This document shows, one piece after another, positions 20,623 to 31,940 of a stretch of 64,000 nt of DNA (the first letter of the stretch is position 1; each line of letters starts with the position of its first letter). The translations under genes and the position numbers were made by a program. Source of the DNA: Benincasa hispida (Eukaryota > Streptophyta > Magnoliopsida > Cucurbitales > Cucurbitaceae); the NCBI RefSeq assembly GCF_009727055.1, contig NC_052357.1:90893455-90957454 (forward strand), written 5' to 3'. The notes beneath the pieces were generated by a model that searched no databases, was not told the DNA's origin, and worked only from the letters and a program-made list of their open reading frames with translations.

Positions 20623-22371
20623 TGATAACTTGTAGAAATATAAGTTATTTATGCTGCTTTATCTAGATATTGCGGCCAAAAGAGAAGGAATATGCATTGA
20701 TTGTATGAAAATTAGCTCAGAAATACAATAATTATGAATTAACGCAATTACACCCACTAACATCGTCAAGATGGTAGAAGAAGATATTTTTACTTTGTTT
20801 TGCAGGAAACCAAGTCATCGCTTGCGATCAAGGCTCAACGAGAAACTGAATAACGCATCTCTGTTACATTGCACCCGTCAATCAACAATGAAGAGATGAT
20901 TAACGCAATGACGGCGTAATGCGATAGTCGATCCCGAGCTGAATTTCAACCACATGCGGTAATAAAAACAACACCGCATGCGAGCAACCGATCGAAAGAT
21001 GCAAATGAGCAATGCAAAGGCGGAGGATTGCGACACGTGTACAACTAACCGTTGTGCAGATTTGACGGTTTGATTGCATAACAGAAGGAATATTTATTCC
21101 TCCATCTTCATAATTTCTATAACAAGAAGTGGGGTCTACAGCCAAGAGTCAAAGCTTTTCACCTATAAATACCCCCATAGAATTCACAAAAAATATACTG
21201 GATATAGATATAATTGATACGAGGGCTAATTGCTGCTAAATTACTGAAAGAGAGGCTGAGCTGAGTACTGATCGGAAGAAATTCAGGAAGAAAAGAGACA
21301 AGCCCGAGAGGTGAGTCTCAGTGCAAACTTGCCAGATCCCCGTCGCGAAGCTCTGTGCTTAGATCCCTACTACCGGTTGAGCAAGCCTGAAAGGGAAGTT
21401 CATCCTTCCGCACGATCCATCCACACCGGCAAGCAAATCTCCATCCAGATCGGCGTTAAGACGTTGGCGTTCATTTGTAATTGTTTCTAACTCTATTTTC
21501 ATCAAGTGTATTTCACCTTCTTAATCTCTTCATTCACACATCATGTATCAGACGCTGAATAGAAATGTTGAATGTCTCGATCGATTTCATACCCCCTTCT
21601 CTGTCTATTTCCGTTCCTCCGTTTATCGCTTTCTTCATAAAGTCTTTTTAATCCCTTATTAATTAATATGAATTAAACAAATAACTTAATTTGTGCTAAA
21701 GAAATAAGAACGTTTAGCTAAAGCATGCTAGACGACATCTTCACCTATGAGAGGAGAAGTGAAGATGCCATTCTGATTCATCGAGAGAAGGTTAGAAGAA
21801 TGCGTTAACTAAAGCAAGAAGAACTTCCAGAGATGAAAGCAACTTTGCGTTCATTACATTTGTCCCTGTTTCACCACAAAGATATGGGAACGTGACCGAT
21901 CATTGAAAGGTGTACGTCACGGGAAAAACAGAACCGTATTTATGCCTTTAACGCAACTAAGGAACTTGTGATGTTTGTATTAATTATCTTTTCTGTTTAT
22001 GCTTCGTACATAAGTCTTGTCACCGCATTACACGATCTTTGCATAACCTTCACAGCCAGCCTTGACCTCAGTATCTTGCATCATGAGACCTGTATCTTGT
22101 ATCATCTTAGTTTAGATTTACTTTACCGCTTACTTTACTTTATTGCACATTTATATTATTGTACACAACAACTTTTATTAATTGAAAACCCCTAGTCGCA
22201 TGATCACAAGAACAACGCAATAACTTCAAACAGTCCCTGTGTTCGACCTCGAATCACACCGAGAAACTTGTGGTGAAATTATACTTGGTTTCAACGCAAG
22301 GAAACTTGTGACAATGCACGGCATACTACAAGAACATTGTTAATTAACACATTTCTAGAAGTGGTATCACA
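20623..22371 (+). repeat. Gypsy LTR family A, copy 1
   Basis: It starts TGATAACTTG with a 10-bp stem/GAAA-loop inverted repeat at 20625-20648. A TATAAATA box lies at 21164. Near the 3' end is the module CCCTGTGTTCGACCTCG (from 22234) followed by 'cacaccgagaaacttg', which is typical of Athila/Tat-type plant LTRs. It aligns along its length with the copies at 25933 and 34373. The right end is approximate; GTGGTATCAC at about 22361 may be the start of a primer-binding site. It cuts off the 3' end of the hAT element. Confidence 0.75.
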
Positions 22372-22590
22372 TGGATTTGAACCTTGCATCATATGCATCC
22401 ATGGGTTGTGTGACATAAGATCGATTTATGAGAAAATAACACCCCCCTCCCCCCCTTCCCCCCGCCCCGTGTTCAACCTAATTTTTCTAAGTGGTGATTA
22501 AAACTCTGACATGTTGGAATGCCCTGGGCTAATATCCGGTAAACATTTATAAACAACCATATTGTCCTTAAATTTTAAAATAATATTATT

Positions 22591-23065
22591 TTCTATGTCG
22601 GTTACCGTTGCACCTACGAAATGCCCATGTAGGAAAAACTACTATGACTATGACCTTACTAATAATACTGGCTCTGATCGAAACACGAACACCCAAATCT
22701 AGGGCGGTCTCAATGGCTCTACTTTCAAAATTCGACATAAACAATTCCATGCATGATCAGATTTCATTATCCACTATGACGTATGCTAGTGTATTAACTT
22801 GGTTGTTAACATCCATGAAAACGCCGACCAACTCATGGTCCCTTTTGTATTTTCCTTTCCAAATGCCGACCCATCAACAATTATTCACAGCTGACAACTT
22901 GCAAAACCTCTTAATACGAGGACCTAATGCCATAAACATATACTTCGAAAATGCACATCATCTTTCAAGGTTTGATTTCAAACATTTTGTACTTGGATTC
23001 TCATTTTTAAACACTTCCTTCGTATGATGTAAAATGGCATATGACTCTTCTAGACATCTCTCTCT
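22591..23065 (-). pseudogene. Mutator-like transposase, catalytic N-part
   Basis: Minus-strand translation across frames gives SYAILHHTKEVFKNENPSTK, then FRSIFMALGPRIKRFCKL, then a frameshifted VDGSAF/WKGKYK, then VGVFMDVNNQVNTLAYVIVDNE. This is the order of the MULE/MURA core: the 'NPGT' region, 'FMALGPSIRGF', the first catalytic Asp in VDGT.LKGKYK, and 'DGNNQIYPLAFGIVD'. The start lies in or beyond the N gap. A frame reading FESRAIETALDLGVRVSIR follows and is not recognised. It is one of four pieces of the broken transposase. Confidence 0.75.
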
Positions 23066-23439
23066 NNNNNNNNNNNNNNNNNNNNNNNNNNNNNNNNNNN
23101 NNNNNNNNNNNNNNNNNNNNNNNNNNNNNNNNNNNNNNNNNNNNNNNNNNNNNNNNNNNNNNNNNNNNNNNNNNNNNNNNNNNNNNNNNNNNNNNNNNNN
23201 NNNNNNNNNNNNNNNNNNNNNNNNNNNNNNNNNNNNNNNNNNNNNNNNNNNNNNNNNNNNNNNNNNNNNNNNNNNNNNNNNNNNNNNNNNNNNNNNNNNN
23301 NNNNNNNNNNNNNNNNNNNNNNNNNNNNNNNNNNNNNNNNNNNNNNNNNNNNNNNNNNNNNNNNNNNNNNNNNNNNNNNNNNNNNNNNNNNNNNNNNNNN
23401 NNNNNNNNNNNNNNNNNNNNNNNNNNNNNNNNNNNNNNN
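23066..23439. other. Assembly gap (374 N)
   Basis: A run of N. By comparison with the sister LTR at 43807, the left ~50 bp of the 5' LTR (family B) and its junction with the Mutator transposase lie inside this gap. The true length is unknown. Confidence 0.99.
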
Positions 23440-24932
23440 TTCTTAATGATAAAAACACATTTATCTTAAGGGAAAACGCATAGAATTCTTCAAACATCAC
23501 TGGTGCTTACAAAAGCATACTTCTTGGTAAAACTGCTTCACTAACGCATCTTATTACAGGATTTCAAAAAAATTCGCTAAATGTTGCAGGCTAAGCTAAC
23601 GCAAGGGCATGCGTCCAAAGTTGTCCAATGTAGAGAAGATACATTAGTTCGCACTATTCCTGTCAAATCACCACTTACAAGTATGGGTATCTGACTGTCG
23701 GCATTTGAAAAGCATCTGAACTGACAGGCAGCTGACCCGGGCATGGAAATTAATGCTGTCTTATCACAAGTTGCTGAGAAAAATGCTTATAAATAAGAAA
23801 ACTTACAGCCAAAAAAGATATACCATTGTGAGAGAAACCATAGAACTTAAATCATAGTTGTTTGTTGTTGCAAGAAGAATATAGGAAAAGAACCATTGCC
23901 ATTGTTGATCAAAAAGAATTGTTGAAGACCAAGCTCAAGAGAGAATTCTTCTTCATTTCTTCATCAAGTTGGTTGCACACGTATTTAAATCAAGCCAAAG
24001 AGGACAAGAGATTGAACTATGCGGCTTGACTCCTTCCTATTTTTTTTCACTTCATTTCCGTTTTCCATTTCATGCGATTAAGTGTGATCGTTGTAAAGAC
24101 AGTTTCGAATTTCAAAATTCAATCATATATTTGATCCATCCACTTTTGCCTTTCTATTTACATTCTATTGTATGTGATTGACGCTTGCTAACTTGTTGCA
24201 TGCTTAATTTCCAAGCTTTAATCATCTTGATCATCTGGTTGAAGTTATAACTCAGTTAACTATTCGAGAGAATAAGATAGCTAGAAATGCATTAAGTCAG
24301 AACGCACAGTAGATTTAAAGATAAAAATACTTGTGCTTCACTACTTTATGTGACTAATGCATGCACCCTAGAATAGGAGCATAAGTGGCATTCTCAAGGA
24401 GAAATGTCGAATAATATGATCAGAGGAATAGAAACCTAACGTATCTACATACATTTGGTTTGTAAACAAGCATTCCGATCATCTTCATTTCACCTTTACA
24501 CTTTCACACACGTGTTCATCTTACTTGGAATCAATGCATACCCCTAGCGTCTAGCACCATTCATTCATAAGTCCCTTTATTTCTCTTGAACTCTTATGTT
24601 CTTTTGCATACATGCGTTGAGATTAGTGTAGATAAACCTCTCCTACATTTATCTAGGATCTTTTCTGTAGCTGAAGCAACTAGGGCCTACGTTAGTCTAT
24701 CATAAAATCCTTGTGTTCGACCCTAGACTTACTAGGAACCTAAGTTAGATTTATACTTGGATATGGTCAGGAAAAGCGTGTACGCATTATAGAAAGTGTA
24801 ACGTATCACCTTAACGCTTTATCTAATCTTCTTACCTAGAGAAGTGATTCACCATTCATATTTATTCATCCCAATTTTTCTTTTCACCTTTACTTATATA
24901 CACTTTTAAATGCAAATCACGAAGCATGAACA
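23440..24932 (+). repeat. Gypsy 5' LTR family B (start in gap)
   Basis: The sequence matches the 3' LTR at 43807-47282 after removal of its nested solo LTR, at roughly 90% by eye, from position ~52 of the LTR onward. A TATAAATA box lies at 23788. The Athila/Tat-type module around 'gtgttcgaccctagacttactagg' is near 24713. The end is GAAGCATGAACA at 24932, followed by a primer-binding site. It is read as the 5' LTR of the gypsy composite that ends at 47282. Confidence 0.8.
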
Positions 24933-24936
24933 AGTT

Positions 24937-24957
24937 TTTGGCGCATTTACCAGGGAT
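24937..24957 (+). promoter_or_regulatory. Primer-binding site, tRNA-Asp type, degenerate
   Basis: TTTGGCGCATTTACCAGGGA lies 4 bp after the LTR end. It is a decayed form of the TGGCGCCGTTGCCGGGGA site used by Athila/Tat elements to prime minus-strand synthesis from tRNA-Asp. Confidence 0.65.
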
Positions 24958-25188
24958 TTTAACAACAAAGCTAACCAGAATTTTGCTTTTGTTTCTCTTG
25001 TAGAAAAACTTGCAACTGAGGGAGTATTACAAATTAAGCCTAAGCTTGTAAACATTTTATGAGCAGGGAAAACAATCTTGAGCTCCTATACGACCTTGAA
25101 GTTGAAAGGACCTTTAGATAAAGGAACCAATCTAATCATTGTCGAGGGTTAACGCAACAATAAAGATAGCAACAACAAATGGCGGATG

Positions 25189-25932
25189 ATTAGCTAAACC
25201 AGAATTTATCTCAATAATTAGCCAATGCTGCCCAAAACCCGATCCTGGTGGCAAATAACAATACGCGTTTAATGCGAAAGTATGCGTCGCTTGTTTTGTA
25301 TGACTTTTCGCCAGGGATCATATATCCAACACCTGATGGAACCAGATTTGAGATGAAGTCGTTAATGCTCTAGATCCTTTAAACAGTAGGTCAGTTTAGA
25401 GGCATCCACGACGAAAATCCACATGCCCATATAAAATGCTAGAAATATGCAACTCATTTGTGATTCCAGGAATCACATCGAAGACCATCAGATCATCCTT
25501 ATTCACCTACTCTCTCCTCGATGATGCCAAGCAATGGGAAAATTTTCTTGGAACTTGGCGAGATAACAATGTGGGAAAAGTTAGTGAAAAATTCATGCAA
25601 AAGTACTTCCTGCCCACTACTAACGAAGAAGGCATAGAAAGATTATAAACTTTGAACAATGAGAACTTGAGACCTTGAGTACTGCATAAGAACGATTCAA
25701 GGGATTGGTCAAGAATTGTTCTTACCACGAACTACCTTTGACTATTCAAATGGAAACTTTTTATGGGGGGTTGAATAGAGCGTCTCAAATGACTGCTGAC
25801 ACAGCCGCAACTGGCGACATAATGGTTAAGTCTTATAATGAAGCTAAGGAGATTTTAGATCACATCACCAAGCACAATATGGAATGAGTGGATGATACCT
25901 ATGATGCAATAACAGATAGTAGAAGACGTTCT
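25189..25932 (+). pseudogene. Gypsy gag, N-terminal and central part
   Basis: The start MADD at 25189 is soon followed by stops, then LMRKYASLVLYDFSPGI, FEMKSLML, TVGQFRGIHDENPHAHI, LEICNSFVIPGITSKTIRSS, DAKQWENFLG and KFMQKYFLPTTNEEGIERL. This is the Retrotrans_gag (capsid) region in the order seen in Athila/Tat elements. RFKGLVKNCSYHELPLTIQM and TFYGGLNRASQMTADTAAT follow to 25932. There an LTR of family A interrupts the gene. Several stops are present. Confidence 0.85.
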
Positions 25933-27709
25933 TGATAACTTGTAGAAATACAAGTTATTTATGCCACCTTATCTAGATATTGCGGCCAAAAGTTAGTTAA
26001 TATGCACCGATTGTATGAAGATTAGCTTAGAATTACAATAATTATAAATGATCGCAATTACACCCACTAACACCATAAAGATGGAGGACAGGCCGAGTTT
26101 TACTCTGTTTGGCTGGAAACCAAGTCACCGCTTGCGTTCAAGGCTCATGAGAAACTGATCAACGCATCTTTGTCACATTGCCGCCGTCAATCAACAATGA
26201 AGAAACGATTACCACAATGACGGCGCAATGCGACATTCGATCCAGAGCTGACTTTCAACTGCATGCGGTAATAAAAACAACACCGTATACGAACTCACGA
26301 TCGAAAGATGTAGCTGAGCAACACAAAAGCGAAGGATTGAAACACGTGTACAACTAACAGTTGTGTAGAATTGACGGTCTGATTGCATAACATAAGGAAT
26401 AATATCCCTCCATCTTCGAAATTACCATAACCATTAATGAGGACCACAAGGGCGGAGTCAAAGACCTGCACGTATAAATACCCCACAGATTTCAGAGAAA
26501 ACTTATGCTACTTGATATGGGGCGAAACTTATGCTACTTGATGCGAGGCAAATTACTGCTAAAGTGTTTAGAGAAAAGGCTAAGCTGAGTGCTTAATTGA
26601 AGATATCTGGGAAGAAGCCGAGATAAGGTAGAGTGAATCTCATATCTAACTTGCCAAATACTCGATAAGAATCTCTGTGTAAAGATCTCTGCTACCGGTG
26701 GAGCAAGTCTGAGAGGGAAACTCTTCCTACCATCAAATCTATCCTATCCGGCAAGCAGATCTCCATCGAATCAGTGTCAAGAAATTGGCACTTGTTTGTA
26801 TCTGTTCTATCTCTTTCATTGTTGTATTTCACTTTCTCTTTATCTTTTCATTCACACACCATGTATCAAACACTTAATAGATATATTAAATGTTTTGATA
26901 GCTTTCATATACCATTCTTTGTCTATTTCCGTTCCTCTATTAATCATTTTCTCCATGATGTCTTCTTAATCCCCTGATAGTAATATGAATCAAACAAGTA
27001 CTTAATATGTGTTAAAGGTATAAAATGCATTTAGCTAAGGCATGCTAGACGACATCTTCACCTGTGAGAGCAGAAGTGAGGATGTCATTATGATCTATCG
27101 AATGAGGGTTAGAAGAATGTGTTAACTAAAGTGAGTAGTACTTCCAGACATGGAAGCAACCTTGTATTCATTACGTTATTCTCTGTTTCAGCATAGACAT
27201 GTAGGAGCATGGTCGATCATTGAAAGGTGTACGCCAAGAGAAGAGCAGAACAGTATTTCTAGCTTCAACGCAATTGAGAACTTACGTTGTTTATATTATT
27301 TATCTTTCTCTTTCTATTTTGTTCATAAGACTTGCCGCCGCATTCCACGTCTTTGCATAACTTTCACAGCTAGCCTTGACCCCAGCATATTGTAACATGA
27401 AGCCTGTATCTCGTATCATCTAGTTTAGGTTTATTGTATTTTATTTTATTATCGCATATTTACTACTTTATTTATTTTGTCGCAAATTATATACCTGTAC
27501 AAACACATTTTTAAAGATTGAAAACCTGGTTGCATATATCATAAACATATCACAATAACCTAAAATAGTCCCTGAGTTCGACCTCGGATCACACCGAGAA
27601 ACTTGCAGTGGAATTACACTTGGTTCCATCGTAAGGAAACTTGTGACAATGCATAGCATACTACGTGAACATCCATAATTAATGCATATCTAGCAGTAGT
27701 ATCGCATCA
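25933..27709 (+). repeat. Gypsy LTR family A, copy 2, inside gag
   Basis: TGATAACTTG start with the terminal stem-loop (25935-25958), a TATAAATA box at 26474 and the 'cctgagttcgacctcggatc' module near 27570. It shares sequence with copy 3 up to 'gtagtatcgcatca' at 27709. Gag coding resumes on its right, so it was inserted into the gag of another element. No convincing 5-bp target duplication was found (left gttct, right tttcc), so the right end is approximate. Confidence 0.75.
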
Positions 27710-28966
27710 TTTCCAGCATAGAACATCATCAATCATACCTATCAGATTCGTCAACAGTTTTCATAACATGAATAGTATTTATTCAAACGCAATAGACACG
27801 CTTTCTATACAAGTGGCTGCTATGACAAAACTATTGCAAACTTTCTCACTAGGAAATGCAGCTCGCACCCAAAAGGTGCATCAGGTGGATGCATTCATGC
27901 AGCCCATGGCTATCTGTGTGGGTCGTGGAGAATCTCACTTCTATAGTGACTGCCTGTAAAACCCACAGTTGGTATGTTTTATAAAAAAAACAACCCATTC
28001 TCAAACACATACAACCCTGCATGGAAAAACTATCCAAAATTTTCTTGTGGAGGTCACCAACAAGAATAATAGCACCCGGGGACGCACCAACAACTTAGAC
28101 AGGGGTCGTCGCCTGAATTTCAGCTGCTACAATAGCCTCAGCATCAATCCTTCAATAGAGGTGGTCAGGTGTCGAGTTCAACATCTCCACTTGAAAATCT
28201 CTTGAAGGAGTCCATAACCTAGAATAACACATTGCTAAAGAGTAGATATGTCCACGGGGCGGGGCGGGGCCGGGGATGCCATTCCCCATCCCCGTGAAAT
28301 ACCCCAGGGGAATCAGAGCGGGGATTCCCTGCGGGGAATTTTCCCCGTTACTTTTTTTTTTTGGTAAAAAGCTAATTAATTTAAATCACTAATGTGAGCA
28401 AAATTTAATTAAATACTTAACTTTATCACTAAATTGTTATTATGGTTAGTTATATATGACAATTTGAATTTAAAGGTAAATTACTCAAATTTTGGCCTAA
28501 AAAAATTAATTAGAAATAAATAAATATAAATCAAACTATTCACATATATAATTTAAATTTAAACATTTAATTAAACATATTCATTATGTCTCCCAATAAA
28601 TAATCAAATTTGAAATTTACATGTAATATTTATATAATAATAATAATAACAACATATCATTTGATAACTATACAAAATAAACATGTAAAAGCTAATCGGG
28701 GCGGGGTCGGGGACAGAGAATGCATTCCTCTCCCTGTCTTCGTTTAGCTCACGGGGAATTTCCCCCCCACTCCCTCCCCCATTCCCTAACTAATCGGGGA
28801 ATCCCCGTCTCCGTGGGGAAATTGGACATCTCTACTAAAGAGTCAGGCGTCGTCAATCAAGAATTTGGAGATGCAAGTAGGACAAATTGTTAGCGATCTA
28901 AAGAACAGGCCGCAAGGAGAACTACCTAGCAACACGGAGACCCTAGAAAGTAATAATGGAAAGAAG
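27710..28966 (+). pseudogene. Gypsy gag, C-terminal part (interrupted by hAT MITE)
   Basis: After the LTR the frame reads NSIYSNAIDTLSIQVAAMTK, then a degraded zinc-knuckle stretch (ICVGRGESHFYSDCL, expected CxYCGxxHxxxxC), then YNPAWKN-like remains. Following the MITE at 28243-28834 it reads LEMQVGQIVSDLKNRPQGEL then PSNTETLES, the conserved gag end just before the protease in Athila/Tat elements. The sequence then jumps directly into env-position sequence at about 28967, so the natural gag-protease junction is lost. Confidence 0.8.
28243..28834. mobile_element. hAT-type MITE with perfect 8-bp target duplication
   Basis: The ends are TAGATATGTCCA and, inverted, TAGAGATGTCCA (11 of 12 matching). 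Identical 8-bp duplications CTAAAGAG flank it (28235-28242 and 28835-28842). Both ends carry 'ggggcgggg/ggggaatccccg' subterminal sequence resembling the hAT element at 13330-20622, while the interior is AT-rich and non-coding. Removing it with one duplication restores the gag frame around it. Confidence 0.93.
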
Positions 28967-29800
28967 CAAATTTGGACACTGTTCTCCAAACCAAAGGGGC
29001 AGTTGTTCTTCCTGTCTCTCATTACAAAGCTATGTGTGGCACAAGGATGATTTGAAGAAGAAGAGGACGTGGAAGTCGAGGCCGTGCTTACAGACAAGTC
29101 TCTGCGTAGACTGATTAGATTTCCACCGCAGGGAGAAGGCCTATCCATGACTCATCGAAAGTGGCATCCTCCCGATTCTGCAGCCACTAAAAGCGCTCAG
29201 TAAAAGAAGCAGAGGGTTGATAAAAGCCTAGCTCTCTCCCCTAAAGTTCAAAAATCCCCTCCTCTGCCCATCATCGAAGAAACGTGAGTTGGCGTCGATC
29301 TCAACACACCACCCCCTCCAGAAAATATGTCAGCTATCCTTCCTTTAGCCACCCAACACCCAACTCCTTAACCATCGCCTAAACACCAAAAGAGCCCGTG
29401 CGTCTTATTGATGACCCAAGTCAGCTATCGCTTCATATTGAAAAAGGCAATAGCTCAGGCATTGGTGAGACTGGTATGCGGCAGCCCGATGACGAACAGC
29501 CACAAGCTCACCCCAACGTGACCGTAGACGTCGACTTTGAAAATGAATGGTATAAGTTTCTTCACGATGACCTTTACGAACCAATTTTAGGAGGTTTTGA
29601 TGAGCTCTTGTGAGAATAGAAGTCACTTCAATATCAAGTAACTAATCACAACAAGAAAATGAGGAACTCAAGAAAATTATACGCGTCAGCAGAGGCAAAC
29701 ACGCGGATTCATCAGGCAGGTGGCTTAGAGACAACACGACCAATTTCGTTACATGGTAAATTAGTTTGAAAGGGGTATTGTTGTTCAACTCGAGGCTGTG
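28967..29800 (+). pseudogene. Env-position reading frame, 3' fragment (copy 1)
   Basis: It begins QIWTLFSKPKGQ, then a frame reading FLSLITKLCVAQG, and continues with the Pro-rich, acidic C-terminal region (for example SQLSLHIEKGNSSGIG and NEWYKFLHDDLYEPILGG). The same sequence recurs at 31865-32400 as the end of a longer copy, so this is a second, 5'-truncated copy of the same gypsy ORF. Stops are frequent. Confidence 0.7.
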
Positions 29801-30526
29801 TCTCTTTCCTGGAAAATAGAAGTCACGTTAGTCTGGGCCTTTCATAATCAAGGAAGTATTCCCGTATAGAACAGTGGAATTGACTAACGAAGATGAGACC
29901 AACACATTTAAAGTGAATGAACAGAAGTAAAGCTGTATCATAGAGGTGATTTTCAGCGTGAGAAAACCTCCATTGACTTAGGTAAGCCAGAATAGAGAAG
30001 AAACACTCAGTCCATATGATGATAAGCGACATACATTTACCAGGGACGAAGTATATCCTTTTGTTTTTTTTTCCAAAATTTATTTTACTTTCTGCATATT
30101 TACTACTTTTTATGACTATCAACTATTTTTCAACTTCATTCTATCCTTTTGATTGCGTCATGTTGATCGCAATGGACGGGTGCTACGGAGTGATGTGATG
30201 AGCTTAAAAAAAACATGCAATCAGTTGGGCATTTGGAAAAGCCCAATTCTTCGCAATTACAATATCAACCCATTGCAGCTAAGGAATTCGTATGTCTCCT
30301 CTAGAGATTGAAAAGATGTAAAAAATTGCCACCTCATTTAATGTGGCGACAGGTGATGATTAGGGTTTGCACAAACCCCAATCTCTTCTCATTCTTTGTC
30401 TATTTAGCCCCCCTCATTATTCAAATGTTTCACCTTCACTTTTCTCAAAACTTTCGATCCTTCTAACCTCCGATGAATTAGCATATCCCTTAAGATTCTT
30501 GCAATCTCCTTTTCAAATGGCAAGCA
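29801..30526 (+). other. Non-coding stretch between two env-position copies
   Basis: It includes 'catttaccagggacgaag' and T-rich sequence, resembling the untranslated leader before the env-position ORF in related gypsy elements. No gene was recognised. Confidence 0.4.
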
Positions 30527-30986
30527 GAAAAGTTACCCCTACCTCAGCCTATTCATCCAACCCAGGTTCCACATTCGAAGTTGTCTCACAGACGACTTCG
30601 TGGCAACCCATTGCCTTCCCAACGGCCCCACCACCCACATACGCACCACCAGCTACGGTAGCTTCTGCCCATCCATTCGCTCCTACCTTAATCGTCTCAG
30701 CCCTTGCCCTTTCGCAATCCGCCTCATCATATGGCTAAAACCCTCAAGACTTCTCCACTACAAGCGAGATCAGACGAAGAAATGAATGCGAGGTTTATGG
30801 CGATATCCTTCAAACCATCAAACCACTCGAACAACTTGATGAGGAAGTTGTCAACCAACTGCACACAAGCGATCGCAAACAAAGAAAAGCAGTCGTTCTA
30901 GTGCTACAGCTTGATCTGCGGAGGCATTGGCCAAGGAGTTTCAGAAAAAAGCAAAGAAAGTACGTGAAGGCCTAGGAAACCTTTGA
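30527..30986 (+). pseudogene. N-terminal part of the env-position ORF
   Basis: An ATG at 30527 opens MASRKVTPTSAYSSNPG and a Pro/Ser/Thr/Ala-rich tail ending in a stop at 30738. Other frames continue with KTLKTSPLQARSDEEMNAR and similar. Frameshifts separate it from the long frame that opens at 30987. I read it as the low-complexity N-terminus of the same protein. Confidence 0.5.
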
Positions 30987-31940
30987 AAGGATGCGTTAAC
31001 ACTTATTGCCGCAATTGAATTTCATCATGAACTACGCGATGAGGAGTTAAAATGTTCGCCACCCCAACCTGAAAAATCCTTGGACAGTGTAGAGTGGGCT
31101 GCGATAGAATTTGAGCGAGAAATGTGGGAAGAAAGTGACATGGAAAGGCGAGCTGGACAAAAGAATGGAAAGTGCACTAAGCGTCAGCCTCAAAGAACAC
31201 AAGCAAAAGAGGCTAAGGGAAAAGATGCTGAAAATAGTGCAACGGGAAGAGAGAAGGCACCAAAGAAACAAACGGTGCGAAGAGAGGACAAGGGTAAGGC
31301 ACCTCTAGTGGAGGAAAGGGTGCCAAAGAAGAAACCTTCGATCCTGATAGAAATGGGTTTTCTGCCATTCACATCGCCTCTCCCCGACTTCATCGTGCAG
31401 ACGATCGTGGCATTGGGATGGCATGATTTTTGCACGAGAGCGAAGACGGTCAAGTCGATCGCAATTACTATCTTTTATGAAGGGAAACCCCACTCGGGGC
31501 ACTATAAGGTTGACATTGAGGATGGCTCAATCGGGTTTTACATCTCAAAGATCAATAGAATTTTCAACTTAAAAAACACCGGTGATGCTGAAGGAAACCA
31601 AATCATTGAAAACCCCACCGCTGAGGAGCAGAAAAAGGCCTTAAAGGTGGTAGCATTGTCCGGAAAGAAATGGAACATTTCTGTCAAAGGAGTTAAGATG
31701 TTGTCACCTCACGACTTGACACCTGAAGTCTACGTGTGGCTTTACTTCATCAAGCGGACATTGATGCCAACAACTCACGATCACGCCATTTCACGGGAAA
31801 GAGTCATGGCGATCTATTGCATTATGCATCGTATCCCAATCAACGTTGGAAAGATGATCGCCGACCAAATTTGGACACTGTTCTCTAGACCAAATGGACC
31901 AACTATCTTTCCTTTGGCCACTCAACACCCAACTCCTTAA
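30987..31940 (+). CDS. Gypsy env-position protein (putative plant transposon protein domain)
   Basis: This is the longest open frame in the window. It is open for about 318 codons from just after a TGA at 30984; no ATG lies at its start, so it is the body of a frameshifted gene. An acidic/basic charged region (EREMWEESDMERRAGQKNGK) is followed by the globular part: GWHDFCTRAKTVKSIAITIF, GFYISKINRIFNLKN, KVVALSGKKWNISVKGV, LTPEVYVWLYFIKRTLMPTT, and ERVMAIYCIMHRIPINVGKM. This matches the layout of the plant-retroelement domain often named 'putative plant transposon protein' and carried downstream of, or beside, gypsy pol. Function is unknown. The C-terminus is shortened by an internal deletion near 31910. 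Confidence 0.75.
   Translation, partial: KDALTLIAAIEFHHELRDEELKCSPPQPEKSLDSVEWAAIEFEREMWEESDMERRAGQKNGKCTKRQPQRTQAKEAKGKDAENSATGREKAPKKQTVRREDKGKAPLVEERVPKKKPSILIEMGFLPFTSPLPDFIVQTIVALGWHDFCTRAKTVKSIAITIFYEGKPHSGHYKVDIEDGSIGFYISKINRIFNLKNTGDAEGNQIIENPTAEEQKKALKVVALSGKKWNISVKGVKMLSPHDLTPEVYVWLYFIKRTLMPTTHDHAISRERVMAIYCIMHRIPINVGKMIADQIWTLFSRPNGPTIFPLATQHPTP

Noticed and set aside
22234..22270. GTTCGACCTC near LTR ends as a tRNA B box or tRNA gene
   Set aside because: No A box or cloverleaf is present, and the module recurs at the same place in all Athila/Tat-like LTRs, so it is an LTR feature.
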